Source: Neorhizobium sp. JUb45 (GTDB lineage Bacteria > Pseudomonadota > Alphaproteobacteria > Rhizobiales > Rhizobiaceae). Taken from it: 64,000 bases of DNA. The position numbers were made by a program, and so were the translations under genes. A model generated the notes under the pieces. It did not search any database. It was given only the letters and a program-made list of their open reading frames with translations, and was not told where the DNA came from. Shown one piece after another: positions 51,285 through 58,876 of the stretch (positions are counted from its first letter, which is position 1; every line of letters starts with the position of its first letter). The stretch covers positions 161,102-225,101 of the forward strand of contig NZ_SLYW01000007.1 of the NCBI RefSeq assembly GCF_004343585.1, written 5' to 3'.

Positions 51285-52199
51285 ATGGCATCGACCTTCA
51301 CGAAGATCGTGGCGGCAGTCGTGGTCGCAGGCGCGGCTGGTCTTGGCGCGGCTTACGCCCTGACAGCGCCCGATCCGCAACCGGAAAGCCATTGGGCCAA
51401 TCTCGGCAATCCGGATCTCGCCAATGGTGAACAACTGTTCTGGGCAGGTGGTTGCGCCGGCTGCCATGCGGCACCGGGTGCCGAAGGCGATGCGCTGAAA
51501 ATCATGTCCGGTGGACGCGCTTTGCCGAGTGATTTCGGCACGTTTCATATCCCCAATATTTCATCCGACCCACAGGCGGGGATAGGAAGCTGGAGCCTGG
51601 CTCAGTTCGGCAACGCGATAACGCGTGGCGTCGGACCAAAGGGCGAACATCTTTATCCATCCTTCCCGTACGGTTCCTATGCGCGTCTCGCCCCGAAGGA
51701 CGTCAACGACCTGTTCGGATATCTGAAATCACTGCCAGCGAGTTCCAATGTCGCGCCGGCTCATGATCTGCCGTTCCCCTTCAACATCCGGCTTGCCGTC
51801 GGCGGCTGGAAGTTTCTCTATTTCGACGATACCCCGCGTGTTGCTCTTGCCAATCCGTCCGAGCAGGTGAAGCGTGGCCAATATCTGGTCGAAGGGCCGG
51901 GTCATTGCGGAGAATGTCACACACCACGCAATGCTCTGGGCGGTTTCGAGGCCGGTGCCTGGCTGGCTGGCGGTCCCAACCCGGAAGGCGAGGGCCGCAT
52001 ACCCGACATCACCTCTGGCTCGGAGGCGATCGGTGCCTGGAGCGAAGACGAGATCGTCAACTATCTCGAGACCGGTTTTACGCCTGATTTCGACAGTGTC
52101 GGCGGCTCGATGGTCGAGGTGCAGAAAAATATCGCGCATCTGCCGAAAAGCGACCTTGAGGCGATCGCCGCTTATCTGAAGGCTGTGCCGGGCCGCTGA
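51285..52199 (+). CDS. Diheme c-type cytochrome
   Basis: A 304-aa protein with an N-terminal hydrophobic segment (about residues 8-27) and two class I haem domains: CAGCH (C57, C60, H61) and CGECH (C208, C211, H212). Each is followed by family blocks (FHIPNISSDPQAGIGSWSLA, IPDITSGSEAIGAWSEDEIV). This layout is that of membrane-anchored diheme cytochromes that accept electrons from periplasmic dehydrogenases. It has a GGAGAG ribosome-binding site before ATG 51285. The electron donor is unknown. Confidence 0.92.
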   Translation: MASTFTKIVAAVVVAGAAGLGAAYALTAPDPQPESHWANLGNPDLANGEQLFWAGGCAGCHAAPGAEGDALKIMSGGRALPSDFGTFHIPNISSDPQAGIGSWSLAQFGNAITRGVGPKGEHLYPSFPYGSYARLAPKDVNDLFGYLKSLPASSNVAPAHDLPFPFNIRLAVGGWKFLYFDDTPRVALANPSEQVKRGQYLVEGPGHCGECHTPRNALGGFEAGAWLAGGPNPEGEGRIPDITSGSEAIGAWSEDEIVNYLETGFTPDFDSVGGSMVEVQKNIAHLPKSDLEAIAAYLKAVPGR

Positions 52200-52289
52200 A
52201 CGGTGCCAGCAAATGACCATGTATTGCGCGGCGGTTGCAGCGCAGCCGTGTCTTGACACTCGCAAAAGCCGGGCGCACAAGTTGCACCC

Positions 52290-52475
52290 GCAATGGTTCC
52301 CCTCGTTTTTGTCTTTGAAGGCTGGGGGATGAAAAGGGAACGCGATAGGGAGTTTTCCTCATTCGCGGCTGCCCCCGCAACTGTGAGCGGCGAGTCCGGA
52401 CGATCAAGGCCACTGGGAAACCGGGAAGGCCCGCCCTGCGACGACGACCTGCGAGCCAGGAGACCTGCCATTGCG
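52290..52475 (+). ncRNA. Cobalamin (B12) riboswitch
   Basis: The leader of cbtB contains the conserved cobalamin-aptamer blocks in order: GGTTCCC (from 52295), AAAAGGGAA, GGCTGCCCCCGCAACTGTGA (B12-box core region, about 52367-52387), GCCACTGGG, GGGAAGGC and GCGAGCCAGGAGACCTGCC (ends about 52469). The start of cbtB is 40 nt downstream. Binding of B12 should switch off expression of the cobalt transporter genes. This is the only recognised riboswitch in the window. Confidence 0.95.
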
Positions 52476-52511
52476 ACTATGTGCAACGCATGTGCAACGA
52501 GGGGTTTCACC

Positions 52512-52700
52512 ATGCAGAATAACACCGCTACGACCGCGGCCAAGGCATCCGGTTCCGCCAAGGCTTCCAATCTTGTCCAGTCCGCCATGGCAGCCTGCCT
52601 TGGGGTTTTCGTGATCGGCTTCGTGGGTTTTTCCCATCTGGAAGTCGTCCATAATGCTGCGCATGACGTCCGTCATGCCAATGCTTTCCCCTGCCACTAA
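52512..52700 (+). CDS. cbtB: Cobalt transporter subunit CbtB
   Basis: A 62-aa protein with one membrane helix (about residues 27-42, ACLGVFVIGFVGF) followed by a histidine-rich C-terminus (SHLEVVHNAAHDVRHANAF-PCH), the hallmark of CbtB, which binds the metal. The start is ATG 52512 within a longer open frame that runs through the riboswitch. It is immediately downstream of the B12 riboswitch and 15 nt before cbtA. Confidence 0.94.
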   Translation: MQNNTATTAAKASGSAKASNLVQSAMAACLGVFVIGFVGFSHLEVVHNAAHDVRHANAFPCH

Positions 52701-52715
52701 GGGGAGCAATCTTAC

Positions 52716-53465
52716 ATGTTCAGAGCTATTGTCTTCTCCGCCGTCCCGGTGGGGATCATAACCGGTATTGCCATCACGCTGATGCAGATGGTCGGGACCG
52801 AACCGCTGATCCTCAAGGCCGAAACCTATGAAAATGCCGCTCCCGCCGTGGCGGAAGCTGCTGCCCCTGCCGAGCATGCCCACGCGCCCGGCGTGGCCGC
52901 GCATGATCATGCCGCCACGACAGATGAAGCCGCAGGCCATGACCACGGCGATGGCTGGGCGCCTGCCGACGGTTTCGAGCGCACAGCCTATACGCTCGGT
53001 GCCAATGTGCTGACCGCCATCGGTTATTCGCTCGTCCTGACGGCTTTGCTGTCGATGACCAATCTCCAGCATAATTGGCGCACCGGCCTGTTTTTCGGCG
53101 TTGCCGGTTTTGCCTCGGTGATGCTGGCGCCGATGGTGGGCCTGCCACCGGAACTGCCGGGCAGCCCCGCTGCCGAACTCGCCGCCCGCCAGACATGGTG
53201 GATTGCAACGGCTCTGGCCACCGCCGCAGGCATCGGACTTCTGCTTCTGCGCCGCGAACCTTGGGCAGCAGTGCTGGCCATCGTGCTGATCGCGGCCCCG
53301 CATGTCATCGGCGCGCCGCTGCCGCCGGCCGGGGAAGAGCCGTTGGCACCGCTGGAACTGGAGCGCCGTTTCATCATTGTCGCCACCGTCACCAGTTTTG
53401 TCTTCTGGGCTCTCTTGGGCGCACTCAGCGGCATATTCCTGAAACGCCTCAGCCCGTCGGCCTGA
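52716..53465 (+). CDS. cbtA: Cobalt transporter subunit CbtA
   Basis: A 249-aa membrane protein with about five helices. Its N-terminal helix (MFRAIVFSAVPVGIITGIA) and the periplasmic His-rich insert (EHAHAPGVAAHDHAATTDEA then GHDHGDGW, about residues 53-83) fit CbtA. The GLPPELPGSPAAELAARQTW block is characteristic of the family. With CbtB it is proposed to import cobalt for B12 synthesis. The riboswitch upstream ties it to cobalamin status. Confidence 0.94.
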   Translation: MFRAIVFSAVPVGIITGIAITLMQMVGTEPLILKAETYENAAPAVAEAAAPAEHAHAPGVAAHDHAATTDEAAGHDHGDGWAPADGFERTAYTLGANVLTAIGYSLVLTALLSMTNLQHNWRTGLFFGVAGFASVMLAPMVGLPPELPGSPAAELAARQTWWIATALATAAGIGLLLLRREPWAAVLAIVLIAAPHVIGAPLPPAGEEPLAPLELERRFIIVATVTSFVFWALLGALSGIFLKRLSPSA

Positions 53466-53472
53466 GGTTGTC

Positions 53473-53820
53473 ATGGATGAGGTGGCGATCTGGCGTGATG
53501 ATGTCGATGCGCTCAGCTTCGCCGTCCTTGCCGATGATCGTGACCGTCGTCACGACCATGGCGCGGCCTGCTTCGTGCATCGCCGCGCCTTTCGCATTCT
53601 GATCGGCGCCGATCCTGTCGGTGCCGATTGTCTTGCCTATCATGCAGAGCACGCCCACGCCTTTCAGGCGGCCGCATGGGAAAAGATCGATCGCCAGTCG
53701 ATCCCGCCGGGCCGCAGCCTCAATCTCAACAGCCGCGATATTCGCCGTGCGCTCGGCAAGCTTGAGGTGGGTGCGGGGGAGGGGAAAGGCGCACAGTGTC
53801 AGGTTTTGAGCAAAGAGTGA
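53473..53820 (+). CDS. Small hypothetical protein downstream of cbtA (possibly DUF1488-like)
   Basis: A 115-aa ORF begins 7 nt after cbtA and probably belongs to the B12-riboswitch operon. The central part (CFVHRRAFRILIGADPVGAD, then AYHAEHAHAFQAAAWEKID) resembles the layout of DUF1488 proteins (Cys/His-x-Ala-Leu helix, then a His-containing helix ending in a Lys block). It also holds seven histidines that could bind metal. The ribosome-binding site is weak. The antisense frame (53449-53829) is less likely. Function unknown; the cobalt link is inference. Confidence 0.58.
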   Translation: MDEVAIWRDDVDALSFAVLADDRDRRHDHGAACFVHRRAFRILIGADPVGADCLAYHAEHAHAFQAAAWEKIDRQSIPPGRSLNLNSRDIRRALGKLEVGAGEGKGAQCQVLSKE

Positions 53821-53857
53821 TGCTTGCAAAAAATGCTAGCGTTGGCCATATTGCGGA

Positions 53858-54112
53858 ATGAACGCCAAACAGCGGAAAACTTTAGAGGCGATTTTCAGAG
53901 ATCCGGTTTCCCCTGCGATCGAGTGGGCGAATATCGAAGCGCTGCTGATTTCTATTGGTTGCCGCTTGCTCGAAGGCAGCGGTTCACGCGTTCGTTTTGA
54001 AAAGGACGGTGCGGTTGCGTCTTTTCATCGCCCGCATCCCGACAAGGAGGCCAAGCGGTATCAGGTCCGTGACGCCAGAGTGTTTCTGAAAGAACTGGGT
54101 ATAATGCCATGA
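53858..54112 (+). CDS. hicA: HicA-family toxin
   Basis: An 84-aa dsRBD-like mRNA interferase. The order WANIEALLISIGC, EGSGSRVRFEKDG and SFHRPHPDKEAKRYQVRDAR matches the HicA subfamily in which the catalytic His lies in the FHRPHP segment. It overlaps hicB by 4 nt (ATGA). It would cleave mRNA unless neutralised by HicB. Confidence 0.9.
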   Translation: MNAKQRKTLEAIFRDPVSPAIEWANIEALLISIGCRLLEGSGSRVRFEKDGAVASFHRPHPDKEAKRYQVRDARVFLKELGIMP

Positions 54113-54441
54113 ACGCCATGCACTACAACGGTTATGCCGCTCGTATCGAGTTCGATGCCGACGACGAGCTGTTCACTGGCCATATCGCAGGCATAAATGA
54201 TGTCATAGGCTTTCATGCAGATAATGTTGGTGATCTCAAAGCCGCATTCCACGAAGCTGTCGATGACTATCTTGCAACATGTGTAAAGCTCGGGCGAGAG
54301 CCGCAAAAGCCCTATTCCGGCCGCGTCATGTTTCGCATCGATCCCGAGGTGCATGCCAATGTCGCCCGGGCGGCCAAACTTTCCGGAAAGAGCCTGAACG
54401 AATGGGCCGGCGAAGTTCTCGCCAAGGCCGCGTCACGCTGA
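54109..54441 (+). CDS. hicB: HicB-family antitoxin
   Basis: A 110-aa antitoxin with the HicB RNase H-like domain (YAARIEFDADDELFTGHIAG, FHEAVDDYLATCVKLGREP) and a C-terminal ribbon-helix-helix DNA-binding region (GRVMFRIDPEVHANVARAAK, SLNEWAGEVLAKA). It should bind HicA and autorepress the pair. Gene order is toxin first, translationally coupled. Confidence 0.92.
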   Translation: MNAMHYNGYAARIEFDADDELFTGHIAGINDVIGFHADNVGDLKAAFHEAVDDYLATCVKLGREPQKPYSGRVMFRIDPEVHANVARAAKLSGKSLNEWAGEVLAKAASR

Positions 54442-54493
54442 TGGTGCCATCCGGCGATCCCAGCCAAGGTAGGGATCGCCGGTTGCGCAATCT

Positions 54494-55030
54494 TTAAGCC
54501 AGCGCCTGCGTATAGCGCATGCCGGTGACCGGCCGCGGCTTGAAATCCATGTGTTCATAGAATCGATGCGCGGCAAAATTGCCGGTGGCAGCGCCGACCG
54601 AGAGGTAATCGCAGCCGGCATTGCGAGCGAGATCGCGTGCGCGCGTGACCAGATGGTGGCCGATGCCATGGCCGCGGTGGCCATCACGCACGAACAGGTG
54701 GTGCAGGTCCATGCCGCGCTGGCCTTCCTGGGCGCGGTAGAGCGGCACAAGAATGGCGTAGCCGATCAGGCCTTCGCCGCCATCTGCCACCAGTGCGGTG
54801 ATCCATGGCACGGGCCCAAACAGATCGCGCTCGAGAATTTCAGGGGTGATCGCGGCGGCATCGTTGTGGTGCGTGGCCAGAGCCGTGATCATTTCGCCAA
54901 GTTGCGGCAGGTCGGCGCGGCGGGCGGCACGAATGGCAACGACCGGCGGGCGGGCAATGACTGCCTCGGCAAGATTGATATGGCCCGCTGATTTCAGCGG
55001 GTCCAGTGCGATGGCGGAAGTGGTGGGCAT
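54494..55030 (-). CDS. GNAT-family N-acetyltransferase
   Basis: A 178-aa protein with a GNAT fold (about residues 30-170). The acetyl-CoA loop is RDGHRGHGIGHHL, motif A. LHHLFV and YLSVGAATGNFAAHRFYEHM complete it. I start at ATG 55030 (MPTTSAIALDP) because AAGGA lies about 7-8 nt upstream; ATG 55069 is possible. Substrate unknown. The leader upstream of it holds a terminator and possible anti-terminator helices, so its expression may be controlled by attenuation. Confidence 0.88.
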   Translation of the reverse strand: MPTTSAIALDPLKSAGHINLAEAVIARPPVVAIRAARRADLPQLGEMITALATHHNDAAAITPEILERDLFGPVPWITALVADGGEGLIGYAILVPLYRAQEGQRGMDLHHLFVRDGHRGHGIGHHLVTRARDLARNAGCDYLSVGAATGNFAAHRFYEHMDFKPRPVTGMRYTQALA

Positions 55031-55088
55031 TGTGTTCGTCCTTGGCTTTTCTTTTAAGAGGTTTGCCATCAGGACGCTGTTTTCATCA

Positions 55089-55114
55089 AAAAGCCGCCTG
55101 ACGGCGGCTTTTTT
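55089..55114 (-). terminator. Intrinsic terminator within the leader of the GNAT gene (candidate attenuator)
   Basis: AAAAAGCCGCC (55089-55099) and GGCGGCTTTTT (55104-55114) form a perfect 11-bp stem with a 4-nt loop; it works on both strands. It lies between the leader ORF and the GNAT start. On the minus strand, GGGCGGC (55140-55134) can pair with GCCGCC (55109-55104) of the terminator, and CCGCCC (55173-55168) can pair with GGGCGG (55140-55135). Confidence 0.8.
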
Positions 55115-55141
55115 GACAATATGATCTGTCTGGCCGCCCTT

Positions 55142-55192
55142 TAAAGGTACGACCAAAAATACGAGCGGGCGGTGGATAGGTTCGTGATCATG
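55142..55192 (-). CDS. Putative 16-aa leader peptide upstream of the GNAT gene
   Basis: ATG 55192 to TAA 55142 on the minus strand encodes MITNLSTARSYFWSYL, with four aromatic residues close to the stop. The stop codon lies next to the helix-2 segment that can compete with the downstream terminator. No Shine-Dalgarno is visible. TTGACA (minus strand, 55228-55223) lies upstream at a distance that could place transcription start near this ATG, as in leaderless rhizobial leader peptides. This is an inference from layout. Confidence 0.4.
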
Positions 55193-55285
55193 ACAGGATA
55201 AATGCGCCTGATTCTACGGCTTGTCAACGGGGGGGTTGCAGGCATTTTCGGCGCTGAAAAATGCGTTCGAATTTCCTTGTTGCGG

Positions 55286-55319
55286 TTTCGTTTTTCTTTA
55301 AAATGGCGGAAAACGAAAA
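55286..55319. promoter_or_regulatory. Candidate GlpR operator upstream of glpR
   Basis: TTTCGTTTTTC (55286-55296) and the inverted GAAAACGAAAA (55309-55319) flank an AT-rich spacer 13-46 nt before the glpR start. The TTTCG half-site is typical of DeoR/GlpR-family operators, and a related copy lies upstream of glpD. Confidence 0.65.
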
Positions 55320-55331
55320 TCGGGGCAGGTC

Positions 55332-56093
55332 ATGCAGCTATCAGGTCGGCAAGAGGAAATTCTGGCGATTGCGAAAGCGCAAGGGAAGGTTCTGGTCGAG
55401 GATCTGGCCAACCTTTTCCAGGTGACGCCCCAGACGATCCGCAAGGACCTCAATGATCTCTGCGACGGCAAGGCCCTGAACCGCATCCATGGCGGCGCCG
55501 TTTTCCCGAGCGGCAATGAGAATGTTAAATATGATGCGCGCCGCCTGATGGCTGCCGCCCAGAAGCAGGCGATCGGCAAGGCAGCCGGCGATGTCATCCC
55601 CGACAATTCCTCGCTGTTCATCAATATCGGCACGACGACGGAAGCGGTTGGCGAAGCGCTGGTGGATCATCGAGAGTTGATGGTGATCACCAACAATATC
55701 AATGTTGCCAATCGCTTGAGGGTTTATCCGTCGATCGAGGTGATCATTGCCGGCGGCGTGGTGCGCGGGTCCGATGGTGGCATTGTCGGCGAGGCCGCCG
55801 TCGATTTCATCCGCCAGTTCAAGGTGGATTATGCGGTCATCGGTGTATCCGCCATCGATGCTGACGGCGCGCTTCTCGATTTCGACTTTCGGGAGGTGAA
55901 AGTGGCGCAGGCGATCATGGCCAATGCGCGTCATGTCATCCTGGTTTCCGATGCCAGCAAATTCGAGCGAACCGCACCGGTTCGCATGGGGCATATCTCG
56001 CAGGTCCATACTTTTATAACGGATTCCTGTCCGTCCCCTGAGATAAGGCGGATCTGCAATGAGAATGATGTTCGACTTGTCGAGACCGGCTGA
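55332..56093 (+). CDS. glpR: DeoR-family transcriptional regulator of glycerol/glycerol-3-phosphate genes
   Basis: A 253-aa DeoR-type repressor. The N-terminal helix-turn-helix (LSGRQEEILAIAKAQGKVLV, QVTPQTIRKDLNDLCDG) is followed by the sugar-phosphate-binding DeoRC domain (INIGTTTEAVGEAL around residue 98, ITNNINVANRL, DFDFREVKVAQAI). Position directly upstream of glpD and the glycerol ABC transporter, and shared TTTCG operator-like sequences, support GlpR. It should be inactivated by glycerol-3-phosphate. Confidence 0.93.
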   Translation: MQLSGRQEEILAIAKAQGKVLVEDLANLFQVTPQTIRKDLNDLCDGKALNRIHGGAVFPSGNENVKYDARRLMAAAQKQAIGKAAGDVIPDNSSLFINIGTTTEAVGEALVDHRELMVITNNINVANRLRVYPSIEVIIAGGVVRGSDGGIVGEAAVDFIRQFKVDYAVIGVSAIDADGALLDFDFREVKVAQAIMANARHVILVSDASKFERTAPVRMGHISQVHTFITDSCPSPEIRRICNENDVRLVETG

Positions 56094-56131
56094 AATCACC
56101 GTATTTTGGCTTTCCTCAATCTTCATTTGAC

Positions 56132-56152
56132 ATTCGTTTTTCTTTCATTTTA
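56132..56152. promoter_or_regulatory. Candidate GlpR operator upstream of glpD
   Basis: ATTCGTTTTTCTTTCATTTT repeats the TTTCGTTTTTCTTT sequence found before glpR and lies 71 nt upstream of the glpD start in the 129-nt gap. This suggests a second GlpR-controlled promoter. Confidence 0.6.
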
Positions 56153-56222
56153 GACTGTCATTGGTTTCGCAACTGCGTGATTTTGTGCGATGCGAAAATG
56201 ATGACGCAAGATCGGTAAGGCA

Positions 56223-57731
56223 ATGTCAGGCAATACGGTTTTCGATCTCTTCGTGATTGGCGGCGGCATCAATGGCTGCGGCATTGCGCGTGATGCTGCC
56301 GGCCGTGGTTATTCCGTGGCACTTGCGGAAATGAACGATTTTGCCTCCGGCACGTCTTCCGGCGCCACCAAGCTCATCCATGGCGGGCTGCGTTATCTCG
56401 AACATTACGAATTCCGTCTGGTGCGCGAAGCGCTGATGGAGCGTGAGGTTCTGTGGGCCATGGCGCCGCATGTCATCTGGCCGCTGCGTTTCGTGCTGCC
56501 TTACCAGAAGGGCGGCGTGCGCCCGGCCTGGCTGATCCGGCTTGGCCTGTTCCTTTATGATCACCTCGGCGGCCGCAAGCTGCTGCCGGCGACGAAAACG
56601 CTGAACCTGAAGAGTGATCCGGCCGGCCGGCCGTTGAAGCCGGTGTTCGGCAAGGCTTTCGAATATTCCGACGGCTGGGTGGATGACGCGCGCATGGTCG
56701 TGCTGAATGCCCGCGATGCCGCCGAGCGCGGCGCAAAGATCATGAGCCGCGCGAAAGTGGTGTCCGCGCGTCGCGAGGCCGGGTTGTGGCAGATCGAGGT
56801 TCGCGACGAAGTCTCCGGCGCCACCACGAACCATCAGGCGCGCATGCTGGTCAATGCCGGTGGCCCCTGGGTCGATCAGGTCCTGTCAGGCGCAATCGGC
56901 CGCAACAATGTCCATAATGTCCGGCTCGTGCAGGGCAGCCATATCATCGTGAAGAAGAAGTTCGATGATACGCGCGCCTATTTCTTCCAGAACCCGGACA
57001 ATCGCATCTTCTTCGCCATTCCTTACGAGACCGATTTCACGCTGATCGGCACCACGGATCGTGACTATTCGGAGGACCCGAAGAACGTTAAGATCAGTGC
57101 GGAAGAGATCCAGTATCTGTGCAATGCGGCAAGCGAATATTTTGCCGAACCCGTGAAGGCGGATGATATCGTCTGGACCTATTCGGCCGTGCGCCCGCTT
57201 TACGACGATGGCGCTTCCAAGGCGCAGGAAGCAACGCGTGATTACGTGCTGAAAGTCGATGCCGATGGCGCGCCGCTGCTCAATGTGTTTGGCGGCAAGC
57301 TGACGACCTACCGCCGGCTTTCGGAACATGCGCTGGAAAAGATCGGCGAAGCGATCGGCAGCAAGGGCGCACCGTGGACGGCAAAAAGCCGGTTGCCGGG
57401 CGGTGATTTCGCCGTGACGGGTGCCGCCGGTGAGGAGCGGAAACTGCTGTCGGCCTATCCGTTCTTGTCCAAGCGCCACGCGGCACGGCTGGTGAAATGT
57501 TACGGTACTGATGCAAAGGCAATCCTTGCCGATGCCAAGACAGTGGAAGCACTTGGCCAGCATTTCGGCGGCACGCTTTATGAGGCGGAAGTCCGCTTTT
57601 TGATCGAAAAGGAATGGGCGCTGAAGGCAGAGGATGTGCTCTGGCGCCGCACCAAGCAGGGATTGTTCCTGACGGCGGAGGAGGCCGGGGAACTGGAGGA
57701 ATACATGGCGGGAGTTCGCCGGGCCGCTTGA
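56223..57731 (+). CDS. glpD: Aerobic glycerol-3-phosphate dehydrogenase
   Basis: A 502-aa FAD enzyme oxidising glycerol-3-phosphate to dihydroxyacetone phosphate and passing electrons to quinone. The FAD-binding GGGINGCGIA (residues 13-22) is followed by the GlpD blocks SGTSSGATKLIHGGLRYLE (residues 39-57), NAGGPWVDQV and NVFGGKLTTYRRL. Length matches E. coli GlpD. It heads the transporter operon; the start is ATG 56223. The kinase gene glpK is not found next to it. Confidence 0.97.
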   Translation: MSGNTVFDLFVIGGGINGCGIARDAAGRGYSVALAEMNDFASGTSSGATKLIHGGLRYLEHYEFRLVREALMEREVLWAMAPHVIWPLRFVLPYQKGGVRPAWLIRLGLFLYDHLGGRKLLPATKTLNLKSDPAGRPLKPVFGKAFEYSDGWVDDARMVVLNARDAAERGAKIMSRAKVVSARREAGLWQIEVRDEVSGATTNHQARMLVNAGGPWVDQVLSGAIGRNNVHNVRLVQGSHIIVKKKFDDTRAYFFQNPDNRIFFAIPYETDFTLIGTTDRDYSEDPKNVKISAEEIQYLCNAASEYFAEPVKADDIVWTYSAVRPLYDDGASKAQEATRDYVLKVDADGAPLLNVFGGKLTTYRRLSEHALEKIGEAIGSKGAPWTAKSRLPGGDFAVTGAAGEERKLLSAYPFLSKRHAARLVKCYGTDAKAILADAKTVEALGQHFGGTLYEAEVRFLIEKEWALKAEDVLWRRTKQGLFLTAEEAGELEEYMAGVRRAA

Positions 57732-57782
57732 GGCCATCGAAATCACCGCATGTATCCGAGGGTTGGGAGGCCCGAGGTTCAT

Positions 57783-58865
57783 ATGCTGGAATTGCGCAAC
57801 GTGTCGAAGACGGTGGCGGGCGAATATCATATTCGTCCGACCGACCTGACATTAAAGCGGGGCACGCTGAATGTCCTGCTGGGACCGACGCTTGCCGGCA
57901 AGACGTCGCTGATGCGGCTGATGGCCGGTCTCGACAAGCCGACTGAAGGCACTATCCATTTCGACGGTGCCGACGTGACCAGTCTGCCGGTGCAGAGGCG
58001 CAATGTCGCCATGGTCTACCAGCAGTTCATCAATTATCCGGCGCTGTCCGTTTATGAAAACATCGCCTCGCCGATGCGCATTGCCGGCAAGGATGCCGCC
58101 ACAATCGACCGCGAAGTGAAGAAGGCGGCAGACCTTCTGAAACTCACGCCCTATCTCGATCGCACCCCGCTCAATCTTTCCGGCGGCCAGCAGCAGCGCA
58201 CGGCGCTCGCCCGTGCCATCGTCAAGAACGCCAATCTCGTCCTGCTCGATGAGCCGCTCGCAAACCTCGATTACAAGCTGCGCGAGGAATTGCGCGAGGA
58301 GCTGCCCAAACTCTTCGCGGCCTCCGGCGCCATCTTCGTTTACGCCACCACCGAACCGTCCGAGGCACTGCTGCTCGGCGGTTATACCGCCACCCTGCAC
58401 GAGGGAGCCGTGACGCAGTTCGGCAGGACGGTCGACGTGTACCGTCAGCCTGCCGATCTCGTTACCGCGCGCATCTTTGCCGATCCGCCGCTTAACACGA
58501 TCGAGCTTGTGCGTTCCGGCAATGCCTTCCTGTTCGAAGGGCAACCTGTCATTCCGGTGGCGCCGCACCTGTCGTCTGTGCCCGATGGACCAATCGTGCT
58601 GGCCTTCCAGCCGCACCATCTTTTCTTGCATGCCGCAAACGGCCACACCACACCGCTCAAAGCCCGCACGCTGGTCTCGGAAATCGCCGGTTCGGAAAGT
58701 TTCATTCATCTCGATTTCGCCGGCCGTCGCTGGGTGATGCTGGCGCATGGCATCCACGACATCGAGCAGGATCGCGAGATCGAGGTCCATCTCGACAGCC
58801 GCCATCTCATGGCATTCGACCAGCACACCGGCCGGGCGCTTGTCGCCGCGCCGCTGGCGGCGTGA
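57783..58865 (+). CDS. glpS: Glycerol ABC transporter ATP-binding protein GlpS
   Basis: A 360-aa MalK/UgpC-type ATPase. Walker A is GPTLAGKT (residues 34-41), signature LSGGQQQR, Walker B LVLLDEPLANLD. The H-loop region reads YATTEPSEAL (no His at the usual THD position, as TTE), a noticeable deviation. A C-terminal TOBE regulatory domain follows (about 235-355). ATG 57783 is chosen over the upstream in-frame start. Partner of GlpT in the glycerol importer described for Rhizobium. Confidence 0.88.
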   Translation: MLELRNVSKTVAGEYHIRPTDLTLKRGTLNVLLGPTLAGKTSLMRLMAGLDKPTEGTIHFDGADVTSLPVQRRNVAMVYQQFINYPALSVYENIASPMRIAGKDAATIDREVKKAADLLKLTPYLDRTPLNLSGGQQQRTALARAIVKNANLVLLDEPLANLDYKLREELREELPKLFAASGAIFVYATTEPSEALLLGGYTATLHEGAVTQFGRTVDVYRQPADLVTARIFADPPLNTIELVRSGNAFLFEGQPVIPVAPHLSSVPDGPIVLAFQPHHLFLHAANGHTTPLKARTLVSEIAGSESFIHLDFAGRRWVMLAHGIHDIEQDREIEVHLDSRHLMAFDQHTGRALVAAPLAA

Positions 58866-58876
58866 GGAGAACCGGG

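Noticed and set aside
52293..52511. Coding extension upstream of cbtB
   Set aside because: This stretch is the cobalamin riboswitch; the peptide it would encode has no CbtB features.
53449..53829. 126-aa minus-strand ORF opposite the gene after cbtA
   Set aside because: The plus-strand ORF is 7 nt from cbtA and has a more protein-like composition; the minus ORF has no operon context.
55031..55331. Identification of the leader before the GNAT gene as the known speF RNA motif
   Set aside because: The GNAT context is suggestive, but I cannot confirm the motif's conserved core by eye; only the terminator and alternative helices are reported.
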